NCBI GenBank assembly: GCA_013400975.1 | Contig: WBMZ01014186.1 | Span: 281,267 to 345,266 of the forward strand | Source: Atrichornis clamosus | Lineage: Eukaryota; Chordata; Aves; Passeriformes; Menuridae | Direction: 5' to 3' | DNA: 64,000 bases | Shown: positions 25,560 to 37,000 of the stretch, one piece after another | Position numbering within the stretch: the stretch's first letter is position 1 | How the letters are laid out: every line of letters begins with the position of its first letter | Notes under the pieces: model-generated | What the model saw: only the letters and a program-made list of their open reading frames with translations | Database searches by the model: none | Told to the model about the DNA's origin: nothing | Made by a program: the position numbers and the translations under genes

Positions 25560-25800
25560 TTCTACCCAGAAGCAGTTTAGCTGCCATTGTTGGCAATCAA
25601 TGGTCCCTAAATGCTGAGAAACTGGCAACTGTTCAATGTGCTGGCAGAGAGGCTTTCCTAATTAAAGATGTCACTTTTCCAGCTAATTTAAGTCTGCCAT
25701 CTCTTTAAAGTACCAATTGCCACAACAAAATATGAATAGGAAATTGACTTTCTGTGCATCTGTTTTTGCAAAATACTTCCTCCAAGTCATATGTTTCAGC
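25560..25800. promoter_or_regulatory. Candidate conserved noncoding element with SOX-like dyad
   Basis: Unique AT-rich block. An inverted pair CCATTG (25584-25589) and CAATGG (25598-25603) has an 8-base spacer that contains a TTGGC half-site word. SOX-family HMG proteins bind ATTGT/ACAAT-type sequences (established knowledge), and the left arm reads ccattgtt. Further words are cctaattaaag near 25659 and gctaatttaag near 25682. Enhancer-like, untested. Confidence 0.32.
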
Positions 25801-27444
25801 TTAAGTGGTTTAGGTCACCTGCTGGGAGGCAATAGCAGAGCTTTGTTCTGCCTCCCGAATACCTCTTAAATAAAGAAAAATAACCAGGGGTTCTGTCATC
25901 CATGGGAATGAAAAAGGTATTTGTTGGCTTTCCCATCTTCAGTGAGTTGTGCTGTATTCCATCTGATTTTGATTTTGATAGGATAAAGGAAATCCCCACT
26001 GGATCAGTCTGCTTATCTAAACATCTTCCATCGCACTATGTACTTACCCACACAACCACCCTGGGGATAAGGAAGTGCTGTTATTCCTGCTGGAAGGAAA
26101 TGTAGAGGCATACTGCTGAGACACGAAGATTTTTAGATGTCTAACTTCCACTAAAGTCAAATTTCTGACTCATGCTACTGAGCTTCTTTCCATAATAGCT
26201 AAATAAGCTGAATCCAGCTAATCCAACACCTTAGCCAAACTGTGCATTTTTAAGACTATTGGCACTCCAGCAACAAAAGGAAAGCAACACCTGGGAATCG
26301 AATTCCTAAGTTCAGTAATGGAGCAGCATTGCAACTTCAGTGCAGAATTTAATGCAACTCCAGCTATGCCCACTCCAGTCCCTTCTGCCATGGCCCCCAA
26401 ACTCAGCACCATTCTGGGTCAGCCAAGGGAGGGAGCACGAGTCCCAGAAGAGATGGGAAGAAGAAGTCCTTTCATCAAAAGGACTTCTGACTCCCCTCAC
26501 TCCGCATCTCTTCTTATTTGTGAATTGTTATGGTCTATTTGTGAGTCTGCACGGAGCAAACCGTACCACAGCAGTGCTAATGTGTACAAAGCAATGATCC
26601 CATGTCTAAACCAGTTTTCTTTACTTCCCAAACCTCCAACCAACAAAACGTGAAAAAGTGAAAAGTAGGACTTGAATCTTCCTGGTCACTCCCACCCAAA
26701 CACCAGAAAGGCCACTGAATTTTGTTTTTGCGGAATCCTAGATAAGAGCCATCCTCTGTTGAGTGCCACAGGCAATAAACCCCTGATCTTTGACTGGGTC
26801 TTTAGGCCTTATTATTGTACAGAATTGTTAAATTCAACATGGATGAGATACGTTCAACCACCAGTGCCGTTACTCACGTGAGCATTACTGACGTGTTGCT
26901 GTGTTTCGTAAGCTTGGAAATACTGGCTGGCTAGGTAGAGTTGGTTAAACAGAAGCAAGTCATATGTTATTTATAATTTATTAAAATTTATTTTAAACAA
27001 TTCCTCTCCCACACCATCACTTGATCAGCTCTGTTTACAGTCTACAACTGTGGAGCAGAGGCGTGCAGCATTAATTACGCCACTGGGCGCTCCCACCCCC
27101 AGGGATGACAGAACAGACCCACACTTCCTTCCTGAAATGGAAACCTCCTAACATTGGGTAGGAAAGGGGGAACATTTTATACTTGTTTTTGCCCTGCCAA
27201 TGCAAGTTCAGCTATTGCCACTGCAGGATGCCCCTCTGTCTCTTCCTAGAGCCTAGGAAGGACTCCTGGCAGGGTGACAAAGTGTCTGGGAGCTGAAATA
27301 AGGTACTCCATGCTACACTAGGGAAAGAGCATGGATATATCCTTTCCTCACGTTTATTTCCATAGAAGGGCATTTCCTGGGACTCTACCTTCATCCTCTT
27401 CTAACTTCAAAATGTGTTGGTTAAATTCCCTAACCCCAGGATGG
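25801..27444. other. Noncoding, no gene recognised
   Basis: Mixed composition with overlapping short ORFs around 26218-26653 on both strands. A ten-base palindrome CTCACGTGAG with an E-box core CACGTG lies at 26873-26882, followed by an AT-rich run (26960-27000). No exon or repeat is recognised before the CR1 fragment that begins at about 27445. Confidence 0.5.
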
Positions 27445-27580
27445 AACCACAGAATGGTCTGTGTTGGAAGGGACCCTTAAAGATCAGCCCATTTCAATCC
27501 CCCTGCTGTGGGCAGAAACACCTTCCACTAAACCAGCTTGCTCAAAGCCCCATCCAACCTGGCCTTGTACACTTCCAGGG
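27445..27580 (-). mobile_element. CR1 LINE 3' fragment (5'-truncated)
   Basis: Read on the plus strand, this matches the reverse complement of the well-known avian CR1 3' end. In order: cagaatggtctgtgttggaa, ggaccyttaaagatca, the ccccctgctgtgggcag block, accttccactaaaccag, then gctcaaagccccatccaacc and cttgtacacttccaggg. Homology stops just after cttccaggg at about 27580, so only about 140 bases of a multi-kilobase non-LTR retrotransposon remain, with no reverse-transcriptase coding. The 3' octamer tail (ATTCTATG type) is not intact. It is a dead, moderately diverged copy and the best lineage marker in the window, pointing to a bird (CR1 also occurs in turtles and crocodilians). Confidence 0.92.
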
Positions 27581-30159
27581 TGCAACAGCAAACCCCAAAT
27601 TATTTGCAAATAATTCCTGTAGACTGTGAGAAGAGTAAGATTTTCCAAGCCCAGTTCAGCAATGTCACCATTGTGCCCTGCTCCAGCCCTGGGGCTGGCT
27701 GTGAACTCTACCCCACAACCAAGGTCAATGAGGCTTTCTTTTTTTAAAGTAAGTCACAGAGCACTGGAATGAGCGCAATGCAGAACTAATTTCTCAGCCA
27801 GCCACAGTGTCTTTCTGTCTGCATATTTGTTGGCGAATTCCCAACCCCCATTCCTGGTCCATGTCCTCCCATCCTGAGCTGGCACGTCATGGCTGAAGTC
27901 AGTATGTGGACTGTCTGCCCCTGCTCTGCCCCCTCCAAAGGAACAGGGCCCGTTGCACTTTCAATTCTCCCTCCAGAAACACTTAATTATTCTTGCCTAA
28001 TAGCGAAGCGATGTCAGGAGAGGAGCAGAGGCACCACCTCACTGGGGCTCCTCCAGCCTTGCCCCCAGTTCCTGCAGCTGCTGCTCAGGTACCTGCCCAG
28101 AGGCCCGAGGAGGGTCACACTCAGCAGCTCTGATGGCTGCTCACGATCCTGCAGGAGGCTGCGGTGCAGGATGGATAAATCAGAGGGTGGCCCATGGCTC
28201 CTGCAGCCTCTGCCTTCCCCAGCACACACATGACAGTGGCCACAGCCCACTCACCCGTCGGGACACGATATTCCCATCTTCAGGCATCCATACTCACAAA
28301 CAAAACCATCTCATGAGCAGCTTATTGCAGGACAACATCCAAAGGCAAAGCCTTTACCAAGCTCTCCAAGAAGATTGCTCTCAGAGCAGCAGCCTGCTCA
28401 GCACACTGCAGGGCAGAGCACTCATGCCCTCAGGTGTGAGGCAGGAGGACTGCTGGAAATCAGAAATACAGATATAAAAAACCAGAAAATCAGGAATCCC
28501 AGCTCCTTATCAGACCTCCTAATTACTCAGTCTAGCAACATAAATGCAATATGGAAACATTCACCACCAAGAAAATAAAAAAATCTTTGCAACTTTTACA
28601 CATACACACATATGTGCACATACAGTTTACTCTACAAAAATAAAATGTTTAACTGTATATTTTACATCAGCACATTTCATCTTAACTCAGGGATATATCA
28701 TACATATTTCAGTTATTTTATGTACACAGCAGCTGTGTACCAACACCTCCACGAGGAAACCTGCGGGGTACTGCTGCCTCCATCTACCCAAGTGCTAATG
28801 GAAAAACAACCTGCACAAGTGCATCTGTCAATGCACAGGAAAAAATTTTACCCCTTGAAGCAACAATCACATTGCATTTGGCTTTCCACGAACATGTACA
28901 ACCCCTCTCCACTTGGAAAGGCTCTCTCTCTGCAGGTCAGCACTTCCACAGTGACCCATCCAAACACGTGCAGCCATTCCTGTCCCTTGCTTCAGTGGCA
29001 CAGCAAGACACTTACTTGTTCCCCTTGTTCCCTTCCATTTCTTTCCATGCACCAGCACAGGTCCTGCCTGAGTAAATTTGCTCTCCTAGTTCCCATTGGG
29101 AGGAGCACTGAGCTATGTCTTTTTAAAGCTGTCCTGTGACAGTCCAAAGCCTTGTGCATGACACAACAATACTCGGGCAAGGAGGGGGTCTGTGCAGTGG
29201 CTGAAAAGATTAAAGTAATCTCCATGCTTTTATATTTACCACGGATTCTATTAATTACAACAACAATAAAAATCAGCAAAAACAATGCCCACAACTCCAT
29301 GCATAAACCCAAAGGATCTGACACTGCTTAGGGCAGAGCTGCTCCCTGACCTCTGGATAAATGGAAAAACCAAACCCTCCCTCCTTTAAGACAACTCTGC
29401 TTGGCTTTGCTGCCATCACACTGCCTGCCTAGAGAGCACACACACAGACAGACCCCAGGAAGGAGTGGGAGGGATCCAATTATTTCTGTTTAAATTATTC
29501 CCCGTTTAAAACTATAGTTTGAAAGAAAAGAAAGACCAAAAAAAAAAAAAACAAAAAAAACCAACACAAAAACCCCAGCGTGGCTGCTGAGGGTGGCTTG
29601 TTCTCCAACCATCTGTGCTCCTGGCAGGAGCTGTTCTGCTCCTACACATCCTTCAGAGCCTCCTGCTCCCTGAAGTGTTACACAACTGTACAGTGAAGGA
29701 ATATCAACAGAATTAACAAGTGGCCAAGTACAGAATTACCAATGGGGCTGAGCAAGCCCGTTGGTCTCCCATCACCTCTGTCTGGTACAAACCTGAGGAA
29801 ACAAAAGTTGATCTCAGCTCTAGCCCGTGGCTACTACTCTAATAAATAATTACTAATTACTTAGGAGAGCAGTGAGGAACAGCATAAAATTAAGCGATAC
29901 TATTGCTCCTGTCTCCCTCTAATTTCTGCTGTGGATGAGCTTCTCTCCACCACTGGTTTTGGGCTTTTCTGTTGTGCAAAGTTCATTGTAAACCCAAGTC
30001 TGGATCCATAATTTCCATATGTTCTGCCATTTGGATTCAGGATCTAAAATTACCTTGGTTGCCACAAAAATAGGAGCTTACAATTCCCCTTTGCCTTGCA
30101 ATTAGGTCTCTAAATCACTTAATTGTGGGAGCCAGATTTTCTAGCAGAGCTCATTCATA
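27581..30159. other. Noncoding, no gene recognised
   Basis: Mixed composition with a G+C-rich patch at 27870-28260, where frames are open on both strands (27889-28233 plus, 28014-28250 minus). This is typical of stop-poor DNA and shows no domain. Around 28600-28625 there is a short CACA/CATATG stretch, and an A-rich tract lies at 29521-29570. An aminoacyl-like or membrane protein was not recognised in the 175-codon frame at 28612-29139. Confidence 0.5.
29521..29570 (+). repeat. A-rich low-complexity tract
   Basis: gaaagaaaag precedes A14 (29538-29551), one C, then A8 (29553-29560). There is no recognisable retroposed body or AATAAA signal immediately upstream, so it is not called a poly(A) tail of a retrocopy. 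Confidence 0.8.
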
Positions 30160-31140
30160 AGCAGAGTGAGTCAGCTGCAAAATATTTATCACAGTCCAAA
30201 TTCTCTCAGATTTCCAGCATTTGGATCACAGGATTCTGTTCTGATCCAGATCTAGGAGTAATGACAGAAAAATCATAGGAGGCCAGATAAATCAGACATC
30301 ATTTTTCGTGAGAAAGCACACTTCTCCTTCAGGAAATGTTATTATACCCTGCCAATTCTTGCACTGAAACTGTAATTTACTCTTTTAAATGTCTCCACTG
30401 TTCGGCAAATTGCAAGACATGATTTGAAAGATGCTGAACAATTATTCTAACAATGAATTATATTTTTTTTGCTAATTAGCTATCTGATAATTTATCAGTC
30501 TGATCATTTAAGTACCTTCTTTAAAGCCAAAAATTAAGAACGTCTTCTGTACAAAATATACCAATTATATATGTTCTCTCAAAAAATGCATGTATACAAC
30601 TGCTAAGTAAAAAAGCCTCAAAATACTGTAGAACAAGGAATATTTGATGTAAATTGCTTTTCACCACCAATATTCACCAATCTCAATAGTAATTTCAGTA
30701 ATTAAAATTACAAGCCAACAAAGCACTACCAGGAGTAGGTACCTCCTGTCAGGTGCTCAACACATACTATAAAATAGGCAGTTTTGTACTCACATTAAGT
30801 GCTTCCGTTGTCAACAGCACTCTTTTAATAAATGGTTGCATTTGTTATGCTTTATTAAATAATTATTTGCTAGAAGATCATAATCATCTAATAAAAATGT
30901 GTTTGGTTTTGAACTGGACCTAATTATAGGTTTTAAAAGCTGGTGACAACACATGAACTAGAATCCATTAGCAAGTTCTGCATAGAAAAGGTGAAAAATA
31001 TATCAAAAATTGCTTTGGCGATTTATAAGACTATGTTCCATGGGAAATCAATGGGATTTAAGTGCTTGAAACTTAACTCTCTTTTCAAAATGAAATTCAT
31101 GTAATTATTGTGCTTTTTAATTATTGGGACACCACAAAGA
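30160..31140. promoter_or_regulatory. Candidate conserved noncoding block with palindromic sites
   Basis: The longest enhancer-like stretch in the window: nearly 1 kb of AT-rich, repeat-free DNA without a notable ORF. It holds a perfect palindrome GCTAATTAGC (30471-30480, homeodomain type). Three bases later comes the near-palindrome CTGATAATTTATCAG (30484-30498), with two divergent GATA-type cores. CCTAATTATAGG follows at 30919-30930, and many further TAAT words occur at 30835-30900 and 31095-31125. Such dyads could bind dimeric homeodomain or paired GATA factors (inference). The block may be several separate elements. Confidence 0.4.
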
Positions 31141-31899
31141 ACATTGCAATCATCCCAAAAAAACCCTCTTGCGCCTGTGCCAAAGCCTTTTTTTCTTCTC
31201 TCCACATGCAGAAGAAATAAGTTAATAACCTGAGACACATTCCAGATTTCAACAGCTCCAAATAGTACACTGTATTTCCGGGCAGTGCAGAAATCAAACC
31301 GTGCACATTGCACTGCAGGGCTGAGAAACAGAACAATTATTTACTTGCAGAGCACAATCTGTTAGTGGACCTGAAGGATCAAGGATTTTTGGGATCAACT
31401 CCTAGTCAAGAGCACCAACTTCTCTTTAGTCAATGTATGTCGGAGTTTTAACATCTTTTAAACACTGTTTCTTTGTATTTATGACTGAATTACAGTTCAA
31501 TAAGGCAACCCACTGAATCACTGCAGTTCCTGAGGATAAAAATTCCACACGTTAACAGCATCTCCCTCCCCAAATGTCCTTCAGGCAACAATGAAAAATG
31601 AAGGAGGCTGCAGTGTGCTTATCGTGGTGACATGAGTTACCTCTCTGAATAGTTCTCACTGCAAAGCAGGACAAGAGTCACAAGAGTCTTACAGGGGAAA
31701 AAAGAGGAAAAAAAAAAAGGAGAAATGTCAATTTACATGAAATGCACAGAAAAGACTTGCTTTGTCAAAGAAATAGCTCAGCTTCCAAGTATCAATATCC
31801 ATAGCAATAAAAAATAGCTTCAGAAGAAAAGGGAAACCTGGATTCACAAAACAGTATTTGGAGGCTTTCAAAGACTTTCTTTGTGTAACTGAATATTTG
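31141..31899. other. Noncoding, no gene recognised
   Basis: Unique mixed DNA with an A11 run at 31708-31718. Minus-strand open frames at 31023-31336 overlap each other in two frames and show no domain. Confidence 0.5.
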
Positions 31900-32200
31900 C
31901 TTTAAATTAATAATCCTTTTTTAACTGCACAGCAGAATGGTTTCAGGATACAGGACACAGCTTCCCAAAATACTGGTTATTGTAGTAATGCTTCAAGAAA
32001 TTAATATGCTAGCTGGTATTAGAAACCATAGGAGCATTATTTACCTCTGTTGAATGCTGATCTAGATGCTTAGCAAATAGAATGCAGATTAAGTGCTTTC
32101 ATCTAAGGAACTTTGATTTGATAATAAGTAGTTTAAATATCAGCCAGTATTTTCTTACTTCAAGCACTTCAATTATTATTAACAACAGAATGGGTGTTAC
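31900..32200. promoter_or_regulatory. Candidate conserved noncoding element
   Basis: AT-rich and repeat-free, with ttaataatcc near 31907, gaaattaatatgctagc near 31996 and tttgataataag near 32117. There is no ORF until 32194. Appearance only. Confidence 0.22.
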
Positions 32201-33473
32201 TGCAATGGCAATTTCTCATGCCAGTGGAAAGGACTTTTAATATAAATTCATACCGACACCATTGTATGGCCCTGATTCTAATCAGGAAAGCATGCCGTGC
32301 ATCCGGAATTGGTGTTCATGAATCACAACCTGGTTTCCCACTGTGGATACAGTTCCTGTTTCTGCCTTGTCTTCCAAAGGCACCCAGTAGTGCCGCCTGC
32401 ACGCTGCCTTCAGAGCCAGCAGCACAGAAGTGCAGGGGATGAAGCTTAAGCGCTTTCATTTGTTCCATTAAGAGGTGGATCTATTTACTCATTTATGTGC
32501 TTTGCTACATCAAAGTCCATCTCTCTGGCAATGGAAATCACACCTTTTCCGTGAGTTCCATTACAGACAAACGTAGGGCTACAGGCAGCAAATGTAACAG
32601 GCTGCCAGCCAGCTCTGACAGGCTCAGTACCAGCACCTCCACACTGTTTCCAGCTACTGGTGTGTGACTGGCCTCTGGAGCACGCCAGGACAGGGCTACA
32701 TCTTCATTCAGAACAGCAGCTGCAACGTTTTGGACCCATGCTTGGAACATGTGCTGGGTCAATTTCTCAGGAAGTGTTTAGCCAAAGGTACAGAGTATAT
32801 GTCCTATATCCACTCCATACCTGAAGGAGGAAACACAGATGGTTGTTCCAAACACGGGGGAGCTGGAGGAGGAACATTTGTATTCACAGTTCCACCACTG
32901 AAGATGGCAAGCACAGGGGGAACTCTGGTCAACAACACTCCCTCTGACTCTGGTGAAGCACCACAAATAGCTCCTTTCCTAGAGAGGGGCCTGACCAGTG
33001 GTGCCTTCAGGACTTCTAGACCTGCCGGGGGTTCAACACTTTGCAGGAAAGGTTTCTGCAGGTGGGAGGCAGCAGTAGGTTGTGTAGGTGCTGGATGCCG
33101 TAGTTTGAGACATTTTCTGTTGCCTTCTGCACATGACTCACCAAGCAGCTCCGCACAACTATTTTCAAAACATGAATCTGCAAGGCAGACCCCCTTTGGC
33201 TAACAACCCAGCTAACTGGGGAAAAAACAATGCACCTGTCTCATCCTGAGCGTTGAAGTAGCAAATGCTTTCTGAGCTTGATTTGCAGAAATGGGACAGT
33301 CATGGCCGTTCTTCTAGTTTTAGAACAAAATTTCCATCTAAAAATAGCATGGCAAATCATCACTGTAGTATCTCTGCTTTCTTAGACACACAGATATCCC
33401 AAAGCACCTGCCTAGAGAGCTGCCCCAGCATGTCCCATAGTCTGCAAATGGCAATTATTCTGCATGTTCAATA

Positions 33474-33490
33474 CATACATTCTATGTATG
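33474..33490. repeat. Small inverted repeat in CATA/TGTA-rich DNA
   Basis: CATACA (33474-33479) and TGTATG (33485-33490) flank a five-base spacer. The surrounding 33469-33520 is alternating purine-pyrimidine low-complexity sequence. Confidence 0.6.
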
Positions 33491-34050
33491 CGTGTATGTG
33501 TCTAAGCACATGTGTATTTCCATGCTGGTACATCTGCATAAGACATCTTTTCTACATGAATTAAGGCAAACAGTGATCACAACATGTTATTTAAATATCA
33601 CTGAGGATTAGAAGGTTCAGAAAGACTCCAAACCCCATAAAGTGATGCTAAGCAGGATTACTTCCTGGCAGCGTGTGGATACATGTGTAAGCTGATTATT
33701 CATTTTCATGACCTACATTGGCACATAAGGAAGAGCCACAGTCTTCTCCCTTCTCAGACAGAATGAAATCAAATTGTATACCTCCCAGTGATGGATTCAA
33801 ACTCACCTTCTTCCTTCATTTCTTTCTCTTTAATGAACAAAAAGCAGAGAAAGATGAGAGATAGACTTCAGCAGCTGAAACAAGGTGGAACTGCTGAGCT
33901 ATAGGAATAACCACGGTGTTGAGCCAATGGCATTCAAAGAACTAACAGCAGGGATAAATTGGAAAAAAAAAAAGGTAGTAAGGAGCATGAATCTCAAGGT
34001 AGATACAAGGTCAAAGCAGCTTGTGGGAGAAAGCTAAGCAATAGAGGGGT

Positions 34051-34063
34051 AAAAAAAAAAAAA
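34051..34063 (+). repeat. Poly(A) run, A13
   Basis: Thirteen consecutive A bases, with a second A-run (33963-33973) about 80 bases upstream. There is no recognisable retroposon body next to either. Confidence 0.85.
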
Positions 34064-37000
34064 GGAAAAAACCCACTAGGGACTATTCACATTCATAACA
34101 TTCCTTGAGTATTTGGTATGCTCCTACTTACTTACTGCTAATTCACATTATACTGCTTACAACTAAAAGAGAAGAGAAACACTGCTAATTACAACAAGGT
34201 GCTACATACACAGAGCAATGCCACTGCTTTTCATTACAGGTCAAGGGCAGCATCCTGTGCTGTGCTGTGCTGCTCAGAAACCGCTAAATAATGCAGCAAC
34301 TGTCAGCAAAATCATACAAGCAAAACAAATGTCATTTTTCATGCACAGAGCAGTTACATTTCTTCACGCATGTAATCTTCAATTACTAAAGAAACTGCGA
34401 TGTCAAAAATAAAACTGCCAAAACAATAAGGGGCTGAGGACAGCTTCTATTTTCAGACTCACAACTCTCTTGTTCTACATGGAGGTTGCAATACAGGAAT
34501 GCAGCACAAGAGCAGAAAGCAGCATTAATTGACCTGTGTACTACACCCAGGTTACACTGACAAAGACCTTCAGTAATGCCAGTGCTAGTTTTCATTCAGA
34601 CTCAGGAATGCTTGGGAGCGACAGAAACCACTACCTCCAGCCTTTACAGGATTATGGGGTTTTTTTAGTGTTCAGGAGCTGGTGGTGGACTATTTGTAAC
34701 ACAGTGTCCAACTCTGCCAAAAAGGACTCTAACACTAAAGGCAAGGGATAAAACGTGCTGGTTGCAGCATGTTTTCCTCTACCCAGATTAAGAACTGTTC
34801 AATAGAAGTATAATAGAATCTGTAAATCTACTTTGACTCAAGAACAGTGTATCTGACATTGAAGATACAGAGCTGTCATAGTGGAGATAACCTGCACGGT
34901 GAACACCAGGCCTCTAGGTACGGATAATGCATCATCTGACAGCATTATAGTTTAAAAAAAAATAATCAAATCAACATAAAATAAAAACTGGTCATATCAC
35001 AGCCTACCTTACGCTTTACAATAAATAGGCATGGGCATGTATTATCTGCTTCTTCTTTAAAAGCATGCTATACGCAATTTATTTTAAAATTCTAATGCGC
35101 AATGAACACCCTGAGCCAGTGCGTGGCACTGCTCTGGCACACAGTGCCTCAGCAGTGGCGCTGGCATGTGCAGGGAAAGGCTCCAGCCAGTGGAACACCA
35201 GGGAAGACCATGCAGACCCTGCACAGAGGGGTTTGCAGGAGCTGCCCTGCATCCCTGAACTGCCTCATGCTGCTGCTCCTCCTGGATGAGATGCAAGAAC
35301 TGCTTGAATCCTACATTTTCTAAGGTTTGTCTTTTGCTTCAGTAAGTCTGCAAAAACATCCCAGGAGCAGAATTTAGGGCTTTACACCTCTTCTCTCTAG
35401 AAAAGCCTCCAAGACTGTTCTGTACATCCCCTCTCCTTTGGCACACTTAACCCTGATACTTTCCACTGAAACGTCATCCCTCGCACTCTGGAGTCACTGC
35501 TCCTGTACCTTGCCATGGCCCCTTCATCCAGTTTCCTCTGCCAAAAGAAGTGGCCTTCCCCTAAAGTTGAACCCCCCCAAAAGTAACACACCCCTACCTT
35601 TGAGCAGCTGCTGTGATTTCCACATCAAAAGTTTCCCCCTCCTCTATGACCTTGTGCCACCACTGCAGCTGAATACCCCAGATGTTTTAGGGACAGATCC
35701 TATAATCTTCAATGCAGGCAAGACTCTGTTACTGTTTAGACAAGCTTTTGATTGCTAAGAAATGAGCCCCGTGAGGATTTGAATTTTAGCAATGCAGATG
35801 GACTCCAAAACCCTTCCTCCAATTACCTGCTTAGGGTACTGAAGATTCTAAGCTCAAACAAGTCAGTGAAACAGAAATGAACACAGTAACTCCAGCACAG
35901 AGAATGGTTAACACAGAACCATATCCAGTCCTGCACCTCCTTCCAAATTCAGGCAAAGGACACCCAACAAGGACATGCCGTGAATATCTACAGAAGAAAT
36001 CAGCCAGAAAATGCAACATGCCAACACTCAAAGAGGCTGAAATTTCAGTAGTTGCAGACCTGAAAAAACTTCCACATAAAAAAACCTACAGCCAGGTTTC
36101 ATCATTAAATATGTTGGAACTACCTGTAATTACTACCTCAATATTTATAGTTCCTCTAGCAGTCCCATGCGTTTCTGCATTAGCTGCAGGTTCAAAACAA
36201 ACTAATGTTACAGATCTAACTTTTGTGGAACCTTGCAGAAGGAAACGGTAGAGATTTTAGCTGATTAAGACAGCATTTAACCCAGTAACTCTAGTGTAAA
36301 AAGGGACTGGAGTTTTGATCTACTGAATTAACAACTTCACTTTTGATCTAGCTGAGAGAAATCCACAAACATCAAAAGCAGGTTTTACTTAGCCCCCTTA
36401 ATATCTGCAACTTGCCCTAAGATGTCAGCTCTTCTCACGGATATTGGACATGAATCACAAATCCTGTGATTACACCTGCCAAGACTCCTCTGAAGAGGCA
36501 CAGGATTTCCTCCCCCCCACACCTCTTCACTAAAGAAAGCTGGTTCCTGCTGAATACACATATCAGAACAAATCAGCAAGACTTTGACCTGTTTGGGTGT
36601 TGAGTCATTAGTACAAACAGAAAACTTAAGACTTAACACTGGAGAAAAGAAAGAAAAAAGATGCTTTGCAATAAGGGCAAGAATGACCTGCGTCTTCAAA
36701 GGTCACACTCTTGTCAGAACAAGGAAATTTATGGAATATATGTAAGCGACAGGATGTTCAAATGCTTCTCAAGCACAAACAGGGTGAGATGTTTTCAAAC
36801 AACGTTTGAAGGAGGGGGGGAAAAGGCTGAGGGTCTCACCAGTAAGGGATCAGCCAGGGAGGACAAGCACAGGGCTGGTGCAGAGGCAGAAGCCACCTCA
36901 GTGGCCAGGCCAAGCCTCAGGACCAGCTGAGAAGCCACAAAAGCCTCACGGCACTGCCAGCCCCACAGAGGGCCTGGCAGGCTCACAGAGGCAGCCATGG

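Noticed and set aside
28612..29139. 175-codon plus-strand open frame
   Set aside because: No domain. It contains CACA-type simple sequence at its start, and minus-strand frames overlap.
33064..33090. let-7-like word (agtaggttgtgtagg)
   Set aside because: The gaggtag seed is disrupted and no complementary arm is present within hairpin distance, so it is not a microRNA precursor.
32664..33203. 179-codon plus-strand open frame
   Set aside because: It is overlapped by minus-strand frames at 32538-32762 and 32778-32966. The composition is unremarkable and no domain is recognised.
33790..33815. tRNA B-box-like word (ggattcaaact)
   Set aside because: There is no matching A-box or cloverleaf at the right spacing, and the invariant bases are not satisfied.
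35877..36251. 124-codon plus-strand frame with a hydrophobic stretch near its C-terminal third
   Set aside because: I considered a small membrane protein, but one hydrophobic stretch is common by chance and nothing matches a known family.
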